NCBI GenBank assembly: GCA_036426205.1
Contig: CM071568.1
Span: 52,054,040 to 52,118,039 of the forward strand
Length of the DNA: 64,000 nt
Source of the DNA: Ascaphus truei
Lineage: Eukaryota > Chordata > Amphibia > Anura > Ascaphidae
Direction of reading: 5' to 3'
Within the stretch, counting starts at the first letter, position 1; every line of letters begins with the position of its first letter. A program made the translations under genes and the position numbers. Shown piece by piece: positions 8,463 through 20,900 of this stretch. Below the pieces are notes generated by a model, which was given only the letters and a program-made list of their open reading frames with translations, did not search any database and had not been told where the DNA came from.

Positions 8463-9041
8463 AAAAGCTGCTACTTAAAAAATTGGGTGGGGTGGGGTGA
8501 GCTTAAACCAAGGGAGGAGGGTCCACTAACCTCCAAGCAACTGAATGTGAAAATTTAAATTAATAAACACACAATCCCAGAAAGCTCTAATTCCAGAACT
8601 CACCACATCATACAATATATATATATATATATTTGTATCAAAAGGAGTGCTACTGAGCAAATATATATACTGAATGATGTGGTGGGTTCTGGGGTTAGAG
8701 TTTTCTGGGATTGTGTGTTTATTAATTTTAATTTTAAACTGGCATCAGTTGTTTGGAGGTTAGTGGCCTCTCTTCCCAGGGTTTTAGCTCGCCCCATCCC
8801 ATTTTTTTTAGCTCGCCCCATCCCATTTTTTAAGTAGCAGGTTTTTTTATGTACCTGTGCAGGATAGGTCTACTAAAACCATTCTCCCTCCACAGCAGAA
8901 GTAAATGAGAATGTTCACAGGTAGTGTTAGGACCTGCATAGTGGTCATGCCGTGATGTGGATGAAGGCTTATAACGCTTTGACCAAAGGGTTTAACTAAA
9001 TGACTCTTACTCATGAGAATACTGGCATTGAAGTATTTAAC
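8272..9041. repeat. Large imperfect inverted duplication with an (AT)n centre
   Basis: The left arm 8272-8617 is repeated in reverse complement at 8672-9041, with a spacer of about 54 bp containing (AT)n. Outer ends match as GTTAAATAC against GTATTTAAC. Each arm holds the C-terminal codons of the unidentified reading frame plus about 150 bp of its 3' flank. Arms differ by scattered substitutions and small indels, including a tandem duplication in the right arm. Confidence 0.8.
8784..8833. repeat. Two-copy tandem duplication (about 26 bp)
   Basis: A unit containing TTTAGCTCGCCCCATCCCAT occurs twice in a row, only in the right arm of the inverted duplication. Confidence 0.75.
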
Positions 9042-9648
9042 TATGTAATTTGTCACATTGGATGCAGCATTGGGTATTTTTGTCTTATGAATTTATCATG
9101 CATTGTTGATTCGATATTTTAAACAAGTGTACGGAGCACAGATCTGAAACAAATAGGGTATAGGAGTACTCACAGGTGCACTGTATTCCATACTGAATGA
9201 GGCTCACTTGTAGGAACAGAAAATGAGAGGGCACTCCACTGGACTTACTGTGAATACTAGTGCTAGTTTATTGAAGATCAATGTTTCAGTTGTACATTGA
9301 AACACGGGTCTTACAATACTTGATACATAAGGGTTTATTTAATCTAATGCCATAGTGTCAATTTGACACAACGCACAAAAAGTCCTATTTAAGTCATTGG
9401 AAATGTATGTGCTCCAGCACAGAATTTGAGCTATCTTACTTGATTGACTCAGATCTCTATCTTGAATTGTCAAAACAAAAAATGTTGATAAGCATTGTAC
9501 CCTTTTTTGACCACTTTATTAAGTTGCATTTTTACATAATGATTGGTAAAGAAGGGGTGCAGGGAAGATCCAGAAAAAAAGAGCGGAAGAAGGATATGGT
9601 GAAAAACAAAATAAAATATACAAAATGATAAAGAAATATTAATATTGT
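9042..9648. other. Non-coding; repeat fragment with GTTTCA motif
   Basis: No gene seen. About 9150-9330 resembles the retroposon-like fragments elsewhere in the window: TTTATTGAAGATCAATGTTTCAG followed by an A-rich/CGGG segment, that is, a possible polyadenylation signal on the minus strand. The rest is AT-rich and unremarkable. Confidence 0.35.
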
Positions 9649-9790
9649 TAATAATAATAATAATAATAATAGCATGTTCTTGTATAGCGCTGCTAATTGT
9701 AGGCAGCGCTTTACAGAGACATTTTGCAGGCACAGGTCCCTGCCCCGTAGAGCTTACAATCTATGTTTTTGGTGCCTGAGGCACAGGGGG
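9649..9790 (-). repeat. SINE-like dispersed repeat with (AAT)n
   Basis: An (AAT)n run (9649-9671) is followed by TATAGCGCTGC and CAGCGCTTTACAGAGAC, then TCCCTGCCCCGTAGAGCTTACAATC. The last block is the reverse complement of the ATTGTAAGCTCTTTGGGACAGGG block at 22920-22950, so these are members of one family in opposite orientation. Confidence 0.6.
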
Positions 9791-10319
9791 TTGTTCAGTA
9801 AAACTAGCCTGTTATATATAAGTTTTATGAAATTTAGAGAGGGTTTGAGGTGGGCTGTAATTTTCTCCTTAATAATAACTAACCAGATTTTAGTATGGAT
9901 CTGGGACATTGGGGGAGGTAAGCACTGTTTCCAAGCAGCAGCCGTGAGCAACGTGCTGGGAATATTACATGGAAAAGCAGCTTATGTGAATTTTTAGGAG
10001 CCTCCTGGGGGAATCTCCCAGAGAGTAATAGCCATTGATCGAAAGTGACCAATAAGTAAAAAAAAGCTGACAGAAATGATGCTTTTTAATAGATATGTGC
10101 AGCATTTGTGCTGAAGTTCGAGAACCAGGCAACATTTCTTAAGCATTAAAAATCAATGTGCAGGTCACATTAACCTAAATTCAGGTCCTTTATATAATGT
10201 AATTTTCACAACATTTTGGAAAAAAGTGGAAACGTCTGGTGAAATTCACAACAAGTTTGAAAAACATTTTGTGAACCACATTTGTAGACAATCGCACACC
10301 AAAATTGCTACATTTAAAG
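9791..10319. other. Non-coding AT-rich sequence
   Basis: No gene, repeat or RNA recognised. Confidence 0.4.
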
Positions 10320-10528
10320 CAGTGTTTTTCAACCAGGTTTCCCAGGAACCCTTGGGTTCCCCGTGCATTTCTAAAAGGTTTTCTGCAGTTTTCTGGTCAT
10401 TTGAAAATTGTATCAAATACAGAAGCATTTACAATGCATCTGATCACAGAGTTGCTATTAGAGGTGATTGGGAGTTCCTCAGAATTTCACTTAGGGTTCC
10501 TTAACCAAAAAAGAGGTTGGAAAACAGG
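10320..10528. mobile_element. hAT-like MITE
   Basis: The ends are inverted: CAGTGTTTTTCAACC on the left and, on the reverse complement of the right end, CCTGTTTTCCAACC. The flanks ATTTAAAG (10312-10319) and CTTTAAAG (10529-10536) match at 7 of 8 positions, as an 8-bp hAT target duplication should. At 209 bp it has no transposase. Confidence 0.65.
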
Positions 10529-10536
10529 CTTTAAAG

Positions 10537-12689
10537 ACATACATTAGATTACTTATCTGCAATTTCTTTTTTAGGACAGACACTTAATTGTCACGGAATC
10601 ATCGCACACATGGTTATTTCACGTTTAGGTTTTCCGCTTTTAAAACTGCATGGCATAAGCAAGTGTATAGACATTTTTTACAAGTATATTTAGTAATCAA
10701 GATCAATAATACGTGGTGTTTTAGAATGTATCTGATAACATGAATGTGTACTGTTTAATCTATTCTGTCTCATTTTCTGCTTAAGTATTTAATAAAACAC
10801 AATAGTTTAACAGCGTTAATATTTGTAAATTACACATTGCTTCATTTAGACATGCCTATATTAGGTAACATTACACTTGAAACTAGCTATACATACTTAG
10901 AAGTAATATTTTGTAGTATTTTAAAAGGATTAGGCAAGGCATATTGAATGATATAGTTGATACCCTTCCCTCCGTTCCCTTCCTCCTACCACATGAGAAT
11001 TAGCAAGCCAGATATACGTCTAGCCATAAAGAAAACACCATAGAGGAAATGTAATAATAGTAATCATGTATTATTATTGTGATGATGATGATGACGATGA
11101 TGATTATTATTATTACTATTACTAATTTTTGTATAATAAAGCAACATATACCAAGTCAGAGCACAATAGAACATAACACATAGATATAAAAATAATACTT
11201 ATTATATAGCGATGCTTGCTCAGATGAGCTATTGTATTTTTCTATTTTAAGCACATATTGTAACCTGTTCACTACACAGCAATAAGAGATCTGTGAGGTT
11301 TTGAAAGCTCTGTACACTATAATTTAATCTGCATTGAATGCTCGTATTAGTCCATAAAAGGGTATTGCAACCTAAAATAAATCTGTCCAGCACTGGAAGA
11401 GGTTAAAGCCTGTGAACATCTGCGGTGGTTGAATCAATACATGTGCATGAGCTACAGTGTTCAGCTGCAGAAACCATCCTACATTTACAGGCAAAAATCT
11501 GAAGAGCAACAATAAATAATAAGTTACATGCTGAAATGTTAACCTCTTTCGTCGCCATTTGGGTCAGCACCTCCATTGCTTTGCAATAGGTTTCTGGTCC
11601 CATTAGCAGTGAGCTTGATTACCGTGGAGATAATATTTACGTGACCATGCATGTCCATGGGGAAATCAGCTCAGTCAGACTGAGACATCATGTGATGCGA
11701 TAATTTTCATACAAGCCATTAATTAATCAATGGGATTTCGAAAAAGCTAATCAAAGAAGAATATGTTACGCCCGGCTATTGCTTTGTATTAACACAGAAT
11801 TGCGGAGATGAAGAGGAAAGGGTTTTTATGAACAATTGATCCCTTCTACGGGAATTTATATATATATATAAAAAAAAAAGATTTCCTTTCACGGTAAACA
11901 ACTAAAATTAATGCAACAAAAATTTAAATGTGAAAAAATACAAAGTGAAAAGGAATTTATAGGCGACACAGAAATTACATCTGAATGATATTGTTCCTCC
12001 TATTTGTAGCTAAAAATATGATTCATTATTTTGGGGGGATATTATAAAGAGATTGTAACAGAAGGGACTTAAATACAGTTGCTGATTACTTAAGCCAAAT
12101 AAGGGTACGGAAAGCATTTACTATTATTAAAACTGCAACTGAAACATTGCAAGTCGCTTTAATTATAATTGACCTACATGCATTGTATTTTTTTTCATAT
12201 CTTCATTAATTCAGGGATATTGTCCTTGGATTTGGTAGGACGACCTAGGCATTTATTGCATTTGTTGTTTTTATTTGACATAATCCTGATTGCTGTGGTT
12301 GTTTTTTCTATTATTATTGTTTAAATTAATTTAACTCTCTCTGTTCTAAAAGGGGGAAATGAAAGGCGTCACTTTGTTTATTTAACTGTGTTAGCTCATT
12401 TAAATACATAGAAAGAAATTAATTAACATATGCTTGTGTGTAATATGTTACATAGTATATGTAATATACTGCGCTAATTAAAGCCTTTTCCATGAGCTTC
12501 TGGGTATTAAGACCACTGAGCCCCCTTACTGCCCCAGGCACCAGCAATGCGTTGCTTTGTAGGTCTTTCAGGTAATAAAATAACCTAGCCCCTTTTCTGT
12601 AAAGTTACCAGCAATGTATTTCCATAATGTTTAGTCCTGAAATGAATCACTGGTTTACCTCAGTATTCCCATTATGTGTTATATTATTA
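10537..12689. other. Non-coding AT-rich sequence
   Basis: No gene recognised. Contains a GAT/ATT simple repeat at 11081-11122 and a short AT run near 11858-11880. An open frame on the minus strand at 11403-11603 has no domain. Confidence 0.4.
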
Positions 12690-12870
12690 TGTCACGTGTA
12701 TTACTGCTATGAAGTGCTATGTACATAAATGGCGCTATATAAGTAATATACATACATCATACATACATACATACATACATACATCTTATTAAGTACTGCA
12801 GTATACTCAACATAGATCTTTACTGCTGTGAATGGCCCTATATAAATATATATATATATATACTGTACAT
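12690..12870 (+). repeat. SINE-like tails with ACAT microsatellites
   Basis: Two neighbouring tails read AAGTGCTATGTACATAAATGG then CGCTATATAAGTAATATACAT followed by (ACAT)n to 12784, and CTGTGAATGGCCCTATATAAA followed by (AT)n near 12843-12860. They match the ends of the copies at 23020-23055 and 50375-50440. Confidence 0.55.
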
Positions 12871-13092
12871 ACATACATCATCCTATGCAAGCATCTTGTT
12901 GCATTTGGAGATAACCACCATGTTAAGAGACACTAAGCAATCTTTTGAATGTTTCTTAAGTTACAGCGGGAATAGATATAAGAGCAGTAATAAAAAAAAT
13001 ACACTTCCTTGTTTTCTCTGTGGCCATAACCTACAGTAGTTCAAAAACAAATAGACAGTCAGACTGAACATTAATAATAATAATTATATATA

Positions 13093-13099
13093 TAGATAT

Positions 13100-13170
<71 letters not shown>
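13093..13170 (+). repeat. (GATA)n microsatellite
   Basis: About 18 nearly perfect GATA units, preceded by a short TATA-rich lead. Confidence 0.95.
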
Positions 13171-14567
13171 TGAGTTATAATATACAATATTTATGTATAT
13201 CTGAAATAATAAATCTGAAGTATCGTTTCTAAGTACAACTAACTACAAAGCTGGCTCCGATTCCTAAACTGATTTTTTTTTATTACAAATCCATACTGTA
13301 AAGTCAATATAAAAAGTACAACATTTGATTTGTATTATACTGAAGCAGTCTAAAAATACAGTTTTATGTGCTTTGCTGCTATATAAGCACTAAAACAAAG
13401 AGCAAAAGAAAAGGGTGAGACATTTTATGTGCAATAAAAGGTCACATGAATTTCCACGACATCTGTTTATAGTAATTATGAGCATAATTAAGATACGAAT
13501 TACAAATGAAGTAATGAAGCTGAGAAATGAGATACTCTGCCTTAATGGTCATATGTTGGAATTCTCACATTATAACACGGTACAGTTCACTTGTCCCTTG
13601 TAAAAAAAAAAATACATAGACTTTGTATTATATTAGACTTTGTATTGTGGTTTGATGTTTCCAAAACTTATGTGCCTTGGGCACAGTGAAATTTTCCTTA
13701 TGGGGAAAGGACCCCATGGTTAACACATACCCAATTTTCTGCCAGTTTTAAGGCTGCTAATACAATGCCAAATACTCCCTCTATTGCGATGTTGCTGTTG
13801 AGTCGAAATCGCAGTGCATGTTTTAATATTAATTTGCATTTAATACATTAGGACGTCCTTATAATTAAAAATAGACGCGTCTTACTTGGGAATGGAGACT
13901 CAATGATACTGTATATATCATAATGTTGTAGCATGGTATACTGTATGTGTGCTTCAGTATATATGTATCTAGCAATTCATCAATCCATTTCATAATATAC
14001 TTTTAATGTCAATGCAGAATGGTTTTATGATAGTGTAGGTGCCTGCAGTTGGTAAACATTATGCTTAAAGGAAAAAAATAATAATACATTTATATTTTGA
14101 TTTCCTTGAATTTTCCAAATGTCTCCCAGTATCAGCTTCCAAGAATAATCTTTAAGTGTTGGACCACTACAGAGATATGTCAGCAGATTCATTTTTAAGA
14201 AGATCTATTACCTTGTCCTGTGTCTCAGTGATACAGAAAGGTTTCCACGTTATTGGATTAGTGGGGGATTGGTGCGAGACCCCTTTTTATCTGACGCCCA
14301 TGGCAGTGACAAGGTTTGCACACAGACATGCCCTTCCCCCATCGGTGTTATGCTTTTCACTTTGTGTTATCTCTCAAACACTCTTTCCTTCCTTTCTTGT
14401 GGAAATCCCTTTTTTTTCTCTTAAAGTGTACTGGGAACTGAACAAAACATATTATAATGCTGATTTAGATGGGCTATTTGGTCACACTATCCGCTCTTGC
14501 GTAGTTGCTTAGTTCTTCTGCTGTGTATGGAAGTGTTACCTCAAAATCACACACACACATACAAATG

Positions 14568-14569
<2 letters not shown>
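13171..14569. other. Non-coding AT-rich sequence
   Basis: Nothing recognised. The 118-codon frame at 14156-14512 has no recognisable domain and no splice context. Confidence 0.4.

Positions 14570-14634
<65 letters not shown>
14570..14634 (+). repeat. (CT)n microsatellite
   Basis: Perfect CT dinucleotide run of about 32 units. Confidence 0.97.
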
Positions 14635-14637
<3 letters not shown>

Positions 14638-14740
14638 AAGATGGCTTTGAATACAAAAATACAAAAAAGCTACAGGAGTGTTGCACCCGTGGGAGTGTTT
14701 AAATATGGTGGGGTTTTTTTTTATTCAGAGCCATCTTGAC
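14635..14740. repeat. Short inverted repeat (19-bp arms)
   Basis: GTCAAGATGGCTTTGAATA (14635-14653) faces its near-perfect reverse complement at 14722-14740 (18 of 19 match). The right end is followed by GGTCGAAACGTTGC, the ACGTTTCG-type word shared with the other retroposon-like fragments. Confidence 0.6.
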
Positions 14741-14823
14741 AAAGAGCCAATTGGGGTCGAAACGTTGCTTTAGTCTTGCACCTCAGTAAGTGATGTCGCT
14801 GGGGAGTAGCTATCTACCTGGCC

Positions 14824-14902
14824 ACACACATACACACACACACACACACGCATATGGATGTGTGGAATTTTATGTATGTACATACTGTATGTATGTATGT
14901 AT
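14824..14902 (+). repeat. (CA)n and (TGTA)n simple repeats
   Basis: CA run at 14824-14849 and short TGTA units at 14873-14901. Confidence 0.8.
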
Positions 14903-15849
14903 TGAGAAAGGTTCCTGAATGGACCAAAAATTGACCGTGATTTAATCAAACTATCAAATATATTCTGTATCCTGTGATAATACTGTTAGCAATAAAATAC
15001 AACACGCCTAGCAATACAATACTTCTCTAGAGTAGGTTATATTCTATTTTTTTGCCTTAACATTTCCTTCTAAGAGATGGAAATATGTTTTGGGGGGTGG
15101 GGACAGGATATAAAAGAGCTGGTTAATAATGTTCCTTTCTATGAGGAGGATGTATCAAAAGTAAAAACAGCATCAGGATTATAGTAAAATCAAGGATTAT
15201 TTGAAATTGTGCACCAGACAAACTGATGCATGCCCCCCTCTGTATATTTAATGCAATGTGAAATCATTTTCAATCATTAGCGTGAATAATTAATAATATT
15301 AATTAAACACCAAGGTGCTACATATTTTCCAGACATCTGTTTTTTTTATAAGCTCTAGAGGAAGTGCTTTGCCTGTAGTAGTAACAGTGACGATATATAT
15401 ATATATATATATAGTATATATATCTCAATTTCTTATACCAAACTCAAGGAAAAGCAATGCGACACAGTGCAGTTGATAATATATGAACGTTTTTGCAAGA
15501 TTTCTTTCTAAGTAAACGACTCAATTGGGTACATTTTGCATACCCCTTAAAAACAACGCTGCTATTGTACAATATTATTAATATACCTTAGATGTACATG
15601 TAATTGCATATGGAGGGTTTGATTTTATACCCAAATCATATTTGGTATTTTATTTCTGAACCTTACTTTTTATTTGATTTATTTTAAGGCTGTTCATTAA
15701 AATTGAGGAAACTTAGTATTTAGAGAGTAAAAACTACAGGGAGATACTGTTTATTTTGTAGTCCTCTCCAGTCCTGTTCCCGGTATTTCACCAGGTGCCA
15801 AAATTAGTCTCGGTGGTAAATCCAATTTCTTCAATCCCTGTCAGCTTGA
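14903..15849. other. Non-coding AT-rich sequence
   Basis: Nothing recognised apart from an (AT)n run at 15392-15413. Confidence 0.4.
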
Positions 15850-16650
15850 AATCGTTGCCAATATCTCTCTCTACCCGACCCGCTATCCCGAGCCGCCCGC
15901 GCGCCCGTACCGCTCTCGCAAAGGAGACGCTCGGAGAGAGCGCGCGCGCGACCTCGCGTCGCTCGCGATGCGAGCCTCTCTCTATCGCTCGCGGCGCTGC
16001 GTCGCTTCTTTTTCGTCGCTCGCTCTCTGATTCGCTCTCTAGCTCGCTCTCACACAAACACACACACACCACACACCTCTCCCCCGCTTTTCATTCTTTT
16101 GGTTTGTCACATTCTGCTATGATTCCCTCTTCATCTGGGCCATGCTGTGCATGATATTGTTTGTAATTCAGTTGTCTTTGCACTTGCCTTCTTTCCCTCA
16201 GCTCACACAACTGTTTGCTATTCCGATTGACCAATGGAACAAGCCTCTGGCTCTAGATAAGCTAAAGAAGGGTTTGTTGTTTTTGTTTTGTTTTATTTAT
16301 GAAAATACAGGGGAAAAGCCACACTATGTACCTAATGTTGCCCATCAGCCAACCCACCCTTTCTTTTTTTTTTCACACCTCCCGCTCCCTGTTGACGATT
16401 TATTTTCTTCGATTCTCTGCTGTTTTTTTTTAATGTGTTTGGTTTCTAATTGACGCCGCTATATCTGCAAAATGAAGCTGCCAGGATCTCGTTTTGTCCA
16501 GGAGTGCTATCCTTATCGTTTACCGCGGAGGGGCTCACCCCACCCGGCCAGGGGGGCGGAGGGGGGCAGGGATGGTAGTTGGACGCCGACACTGGGGGGG
16601 GCGACCGGGAGGAGGAGCGGGTGGCCCCCCCCTCGACAAGTAGGGGGACG
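15850..16650. promoter_or_regulatory. CpG-dense segments, possible CpG-island promoter
   Basis: Two CpG-dense blocks stand out from the AT-rich, CpG-poor surroundings: 15875-16055 (many CGCG and CGCTCG words) and 16505-16640 (GC-rich, with GGGGGCGG boxes). In vertebrates unmethylated CpG clusters usually mark promoters. The sequence between them is ordinary. Open frames on both strands here (15788-16072 minus, 15795-16154 plus) are arginine/serine-rich low-complexity readings. No first exon or gene was recognised. Confidence 0.4.
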
Positions 16651-16739
16651 AGGGGATCTCAAGGAAGTAGGTTAATCCTTTCTTTGAGTGCAGCACATAC
16701 CTATGACAAAGGGACAAGACCAGGTTACTCACACACAAA

Positions 16740-17010
16740 CAGACACTCCGAGGAGCTAGCTCTAGAGAGTAGAGAGAGAGAGAGAGAGGAGTAGCGGATG
16801 AAGAGGAGAGCGAGATGAGAGAGAGCGAGAGAGAGAGAGAGAGGAGCAGCAGTATGGTAGAAGGAGTACGAGAAAGAGACCAGAGAGACCCCCAGAGAGT
16901 GGGAGAGAGAGGTAGAGAGAGAGAGGAGCCCGCCGGAGCCCGCCCGCAGAGAAGAGAAAGAGAGAGAGAGAGACGGAGGAAAAAACACACACAAAGAGAG
17001 AGAGAGTCTC
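16740..17010 (+). repeat. GA-rich low-complexity block
   Basis: Polypurine block made mainly of GAGA with GGAG and CGAG interruptions. Frames on both strands here are shadows of this simple sequence. Confidence 0.9.
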
Positions 17011-17863
17011 CCTCTCCCTCTACCTTTCTCCAGCCCGCGCCCTATCCATTCAAATTCGATCTTGCCCCCACACTCTCTTACTGTAACTTCCCCCACTCCT
17101 CTTGAATTCACTCCCCACTCTTCAGTTTCCTTGTTACTTTCTAAAGATCGATAAGCACAGAGAAGTGAAGATGTAACCTGTTATCTGCTGCTCTTATTTG
17201 TTGGAAAGTCATTTACATTTCAGATTAATCCTGAAGGAGAATGAGATAAAGGTGATGGACGATGTGTGTGTGTGTGTGTGTGTGTGTCACACACACAGAG
17301 ATGTGCCTTTGGTTGTGCTTCAGCTCGCCTGCGCGTGCCTCTGACTTTATCTGCTATACACCCCCTTGCCTATTCACAAACAGCAATTCAAACGTGAGAT
17401 TACCACAGACCTTATCAGGAATATGGGGTTAGTTAGTCAGTCTATATACAATAGACCAGTGGACAACTGATTATTTATGTGCTGAACTGAAAACCAGTTA
17501 ACGTAAGAAGCGAATATAGAAGGACTTCATTATCTCTATGTCTAGGTGAGTGTAGCGAGGAAATGACTCACCCTATATTGTGAGGTTTGATTTAATGGAC
17601 AGAGTTTAGTTTACAGTGTTCTTCAGTACATCACTTATTTACTGAAATACGATTGCTGAACTTCACTTTGCCTAAGAACTTTCCAAAAAAATAGAACATA
17701 AAGTTCGAAGGTCGTTTATTACAGATAGGTAAATTCCTCCCCTTCCTCGAGATAAGAGAGGCATTCATAAGAAGAGATATGATGCATGCTGCGTTGAGTC
17801 TACGCATGTCGGGTTTGTAAACTTGGAATTGTATATCAGCTTGAGGAAAAATAAATTATATAT
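17011..17863. other. Non-coding; GT/CA hairpin
   Basis: Contains (GT)n at 17263-17287 directly followed by CACACACACA, which can fold back on it. Nothing else recognised. Confidence 0.5.
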
Positions 17864-17888
17864 ATACACACACACACACACACACAGA

Positions 17889-17951
<63 letters not shown>
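17864..17951 (+). repeat. (CA)n microsatellite
   Basis: CA run of about 88 bp with a single CAGAGACA interruption. Confidence 0.97.
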
Positions 17952-17954
<3 letters not shown>

Positions 17955-20900
17955 GAGGGATGAACGTAATACAAGCATTTATCATACATAGTATATGTAT
18001 AAATCAAATGTGTGTAATGCGATTTCCTCTAACTTCCTTGTTCTAAAGCAATTGTGTAAATGCAATTTAATTTTATAATAAGTATGTAATGAGACAATAT
18101 ACACGTTTGTCATAAATGCTCCATATGTTCTCTTTAGCTGCAAATACATATAAGAACATCAACATTTAATGTCTAATATGGATCGAACACATATCAGCAT
18201 ATCAAGTATGTCATCCTCACTTGTTCCTACTGACCTCAGTTATATCGTTCTTGACTATTCATTTACAACGGTATGGTTTATCCAAGGGCAGGAGACACCA
18301 GTGACGATAAAATGTGATGCCTCAATATCATATATTTTGTATTCACACATGTACTGCTGTAATTTCCCCATCAAACTATGTAATATACTCCCACCCTAAT
18401 ACTGACAAGATGTCGTAGTTGGCTCGCTAGATCATGAATGATTAAATAAAATTAAAAAAAAACTACTACTACAATCTGTATACTTGCCCAGCCAACATTT
18501 ACAGAGGTTCAGAAAAAAACTGTAGGTCATACAGTAGTTTGATATTTTCTCATAAGTTCCCATTTTATACACACGATAACTTATAAATACTGTATACATA
18601 TGTTAGTACAGTATATATACTACATTCATATTTCAATAGGGACAGTGCATGTTACCCACTGTGTAGCAGGCGTACAAATGTATACTATTGAATATCTTAA
18701 ATAAAAGAATGCAGTGGTTTTCTGCCTCAGTAGTACCTGTGGAGGTTAGATGGGTGTGCAACAAGTTAAGGGGAAAAGCAAACTGCAGGACTCAAGAAAA
18801 GATTACAGGAGTCCCAGTATCCGTGAAAACAGTTAGCTTCACTTAGAAGCACCAGTTGCCATTCTCCCCCTTTAAGGCATGACTTGAATCAGACCCATGA
18901 CATTTTTGATCTTCCAAGGCTTTCCATACCTGCCCAGGGGCTAGTCTTTGATTGTGTCTTTTGTCTAAGCCTGAGCCAAATGCACCCACTGGGTATGCAA
19001 AACTATAATGGTGGTTAACATTGTGAATTGTCTTAACACAAGAGGTGCAACCACATAATGGAATTCGGGTGGACAATTAGATGGTGTTGAAATGTTCTTA
19101 TCACAAATAAGCAGAGGGTCATTTTTCATTGTGTAGCTCCAGGTCTGTGCAACCCTCACCTGCAAAAACATTCACAAATGCACTGTAGTAACAGCCTTTG
19201 CAGTCTTGTTTTACAGGCCAGAACTACTTTGTATTGCAGATGTCCTGTTATCTTAATGCAAGCCTCAAAATAGCTGTAGATGACATACAAACTTCATCCA
19301 CAGCTGTGAACTTTAAATGGGACTTTAAATGATGGTGCAGTTTTTGCACTACAGAAACATAGTTAAAATAGCACCAGAGGTTAATGCTAAGTAAAGAAAT
19401 TAACAAATAACACTGTTCTGTCTGGTTGTACAGTATGATTGATAACACCTGTAAGCATATTCCTGATTAATTAGGTACTTGTTGGCCAATGATGCTCCTT
19501 GTTAGGGAAAAGGCAAAGCCATATTCACTTGTATGGGCCTTATAACTTCCCACTGAATAGAGGCAATTGAGTGAAGGGTTCATTAGAAAGTTGTTTCCTG
19601 TTATTAATGATAAGTGTTTCTGTTGTTTCTGATGCTAAAAAGATAATTTGGTTCAGGGTAATGATAGTTTCTTGATAATGTTGAAATAAATGGCATGTGA
19701 AGAGTAAGCATTTGATGGAAGGCTGACATGTATACCATGGTGGCACACTTTATGAAATAAATACATGAACAACTAATACCAGGGGTTTTAATTCAAGAGG
19801 TTGCATAGCCTTGTGAGAGCAGAAGATCAATAGGTTAAGACAATAAAGTCCTATTATTTTTCTTCTGTGAACTGAACGTATTGACATTTCAGGACTGCAA
19901 TTGCTTCAATGAACGTGAAGCAGCACTAAAATTCACAGACCGACTGGCAACAATGACACTTATATTAATATATGTCAGCTTTGCCTTCCGGGTACCTTAT
20001 TATCAGAGCAGAATAGTAAAGGATGACACTGGGAATTCCAGTGGGCCAGCGTTCCACTTTTATAGAGTGGAGTATAGCAGCATCTTAAAAAACAAGTACA
20101 TTTAAATACTGGGAAGGAGTGAGATCCTCTTAGATCAGCTCTTCTAGGGCAGACATATGGTGCTTCCTATTTAAAGTAGCAATACTACTCCCCCCCCCCC
20201 CCCTTTGCATTCTTTTTATATGTTAAGCATGTGACTATGTATAATACTACATTCTTACTTAAATTGGCAATCGTTTGGTGCTCCTCTTATGGATCTGTAA
20301 CTTCCTCATTGTGTGCCTAATATAATCACCTTTCATTTTTAATCAATCCTTCAGTCAGTGTAACTCTGCAGCTACAATGTATGCTAATATTACTAAGGTG
20401 ACATTGTCTATTGCTACAGTTTGCAGCTCCAACTGCTGGGAACATTGGCAAGAAATTATCCCAAAGAGGAAAGTGTTGCAAATATCTTGCACTGTTTGGC
20501 AGGTGGGCTTAAACATTCTATAGATATCAAACGTTGCTTTAAAACGAATTAAAAATGACATTTAGAGTTGAATAACAACATTAAAAAAAAACAGTCACTG
20601 ATATCTAATACTGCAGATTTATTTAAAAAAAAGATTTCACATATTTTGCTGCTTTAACTCACTTGGAACTTAGCATTGCAGACAATGTGATTCATTGTGT
20701 TACTATTATGGTAACAATTACTCCCACAACACCTGCTAGTTTCAGAATGTTGTGAATCTCCACACCCATATTCGGACAATCTTGCCTTTCTCTGTATATG
20801 TGGATCAAATGTTTGGACATTACATTACCGAATTCTAGCAATGCACTAATAGCTAATTTTAACCAAGTATACCTCAAAGTCAAATAAAAGCATTGATGAT

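Noticed and set aside
13093..13170. Regularly spaced repeats as a CRISPR array
   Set aside because: Simple GATA microsatellite with no spacers, in a vertebrate-type genome. No cas-like frames anywhere.
14497..14739. Leu/Ser repeat frame
   Set aside because: Translation of the (CT)n run at 14570-14634.
15788..16154. Arg/Ser-rich frames over the CpG block on both strands
   Set aside because: Low-complexity readings of CGCTCT-type repeats; no homology recognised.
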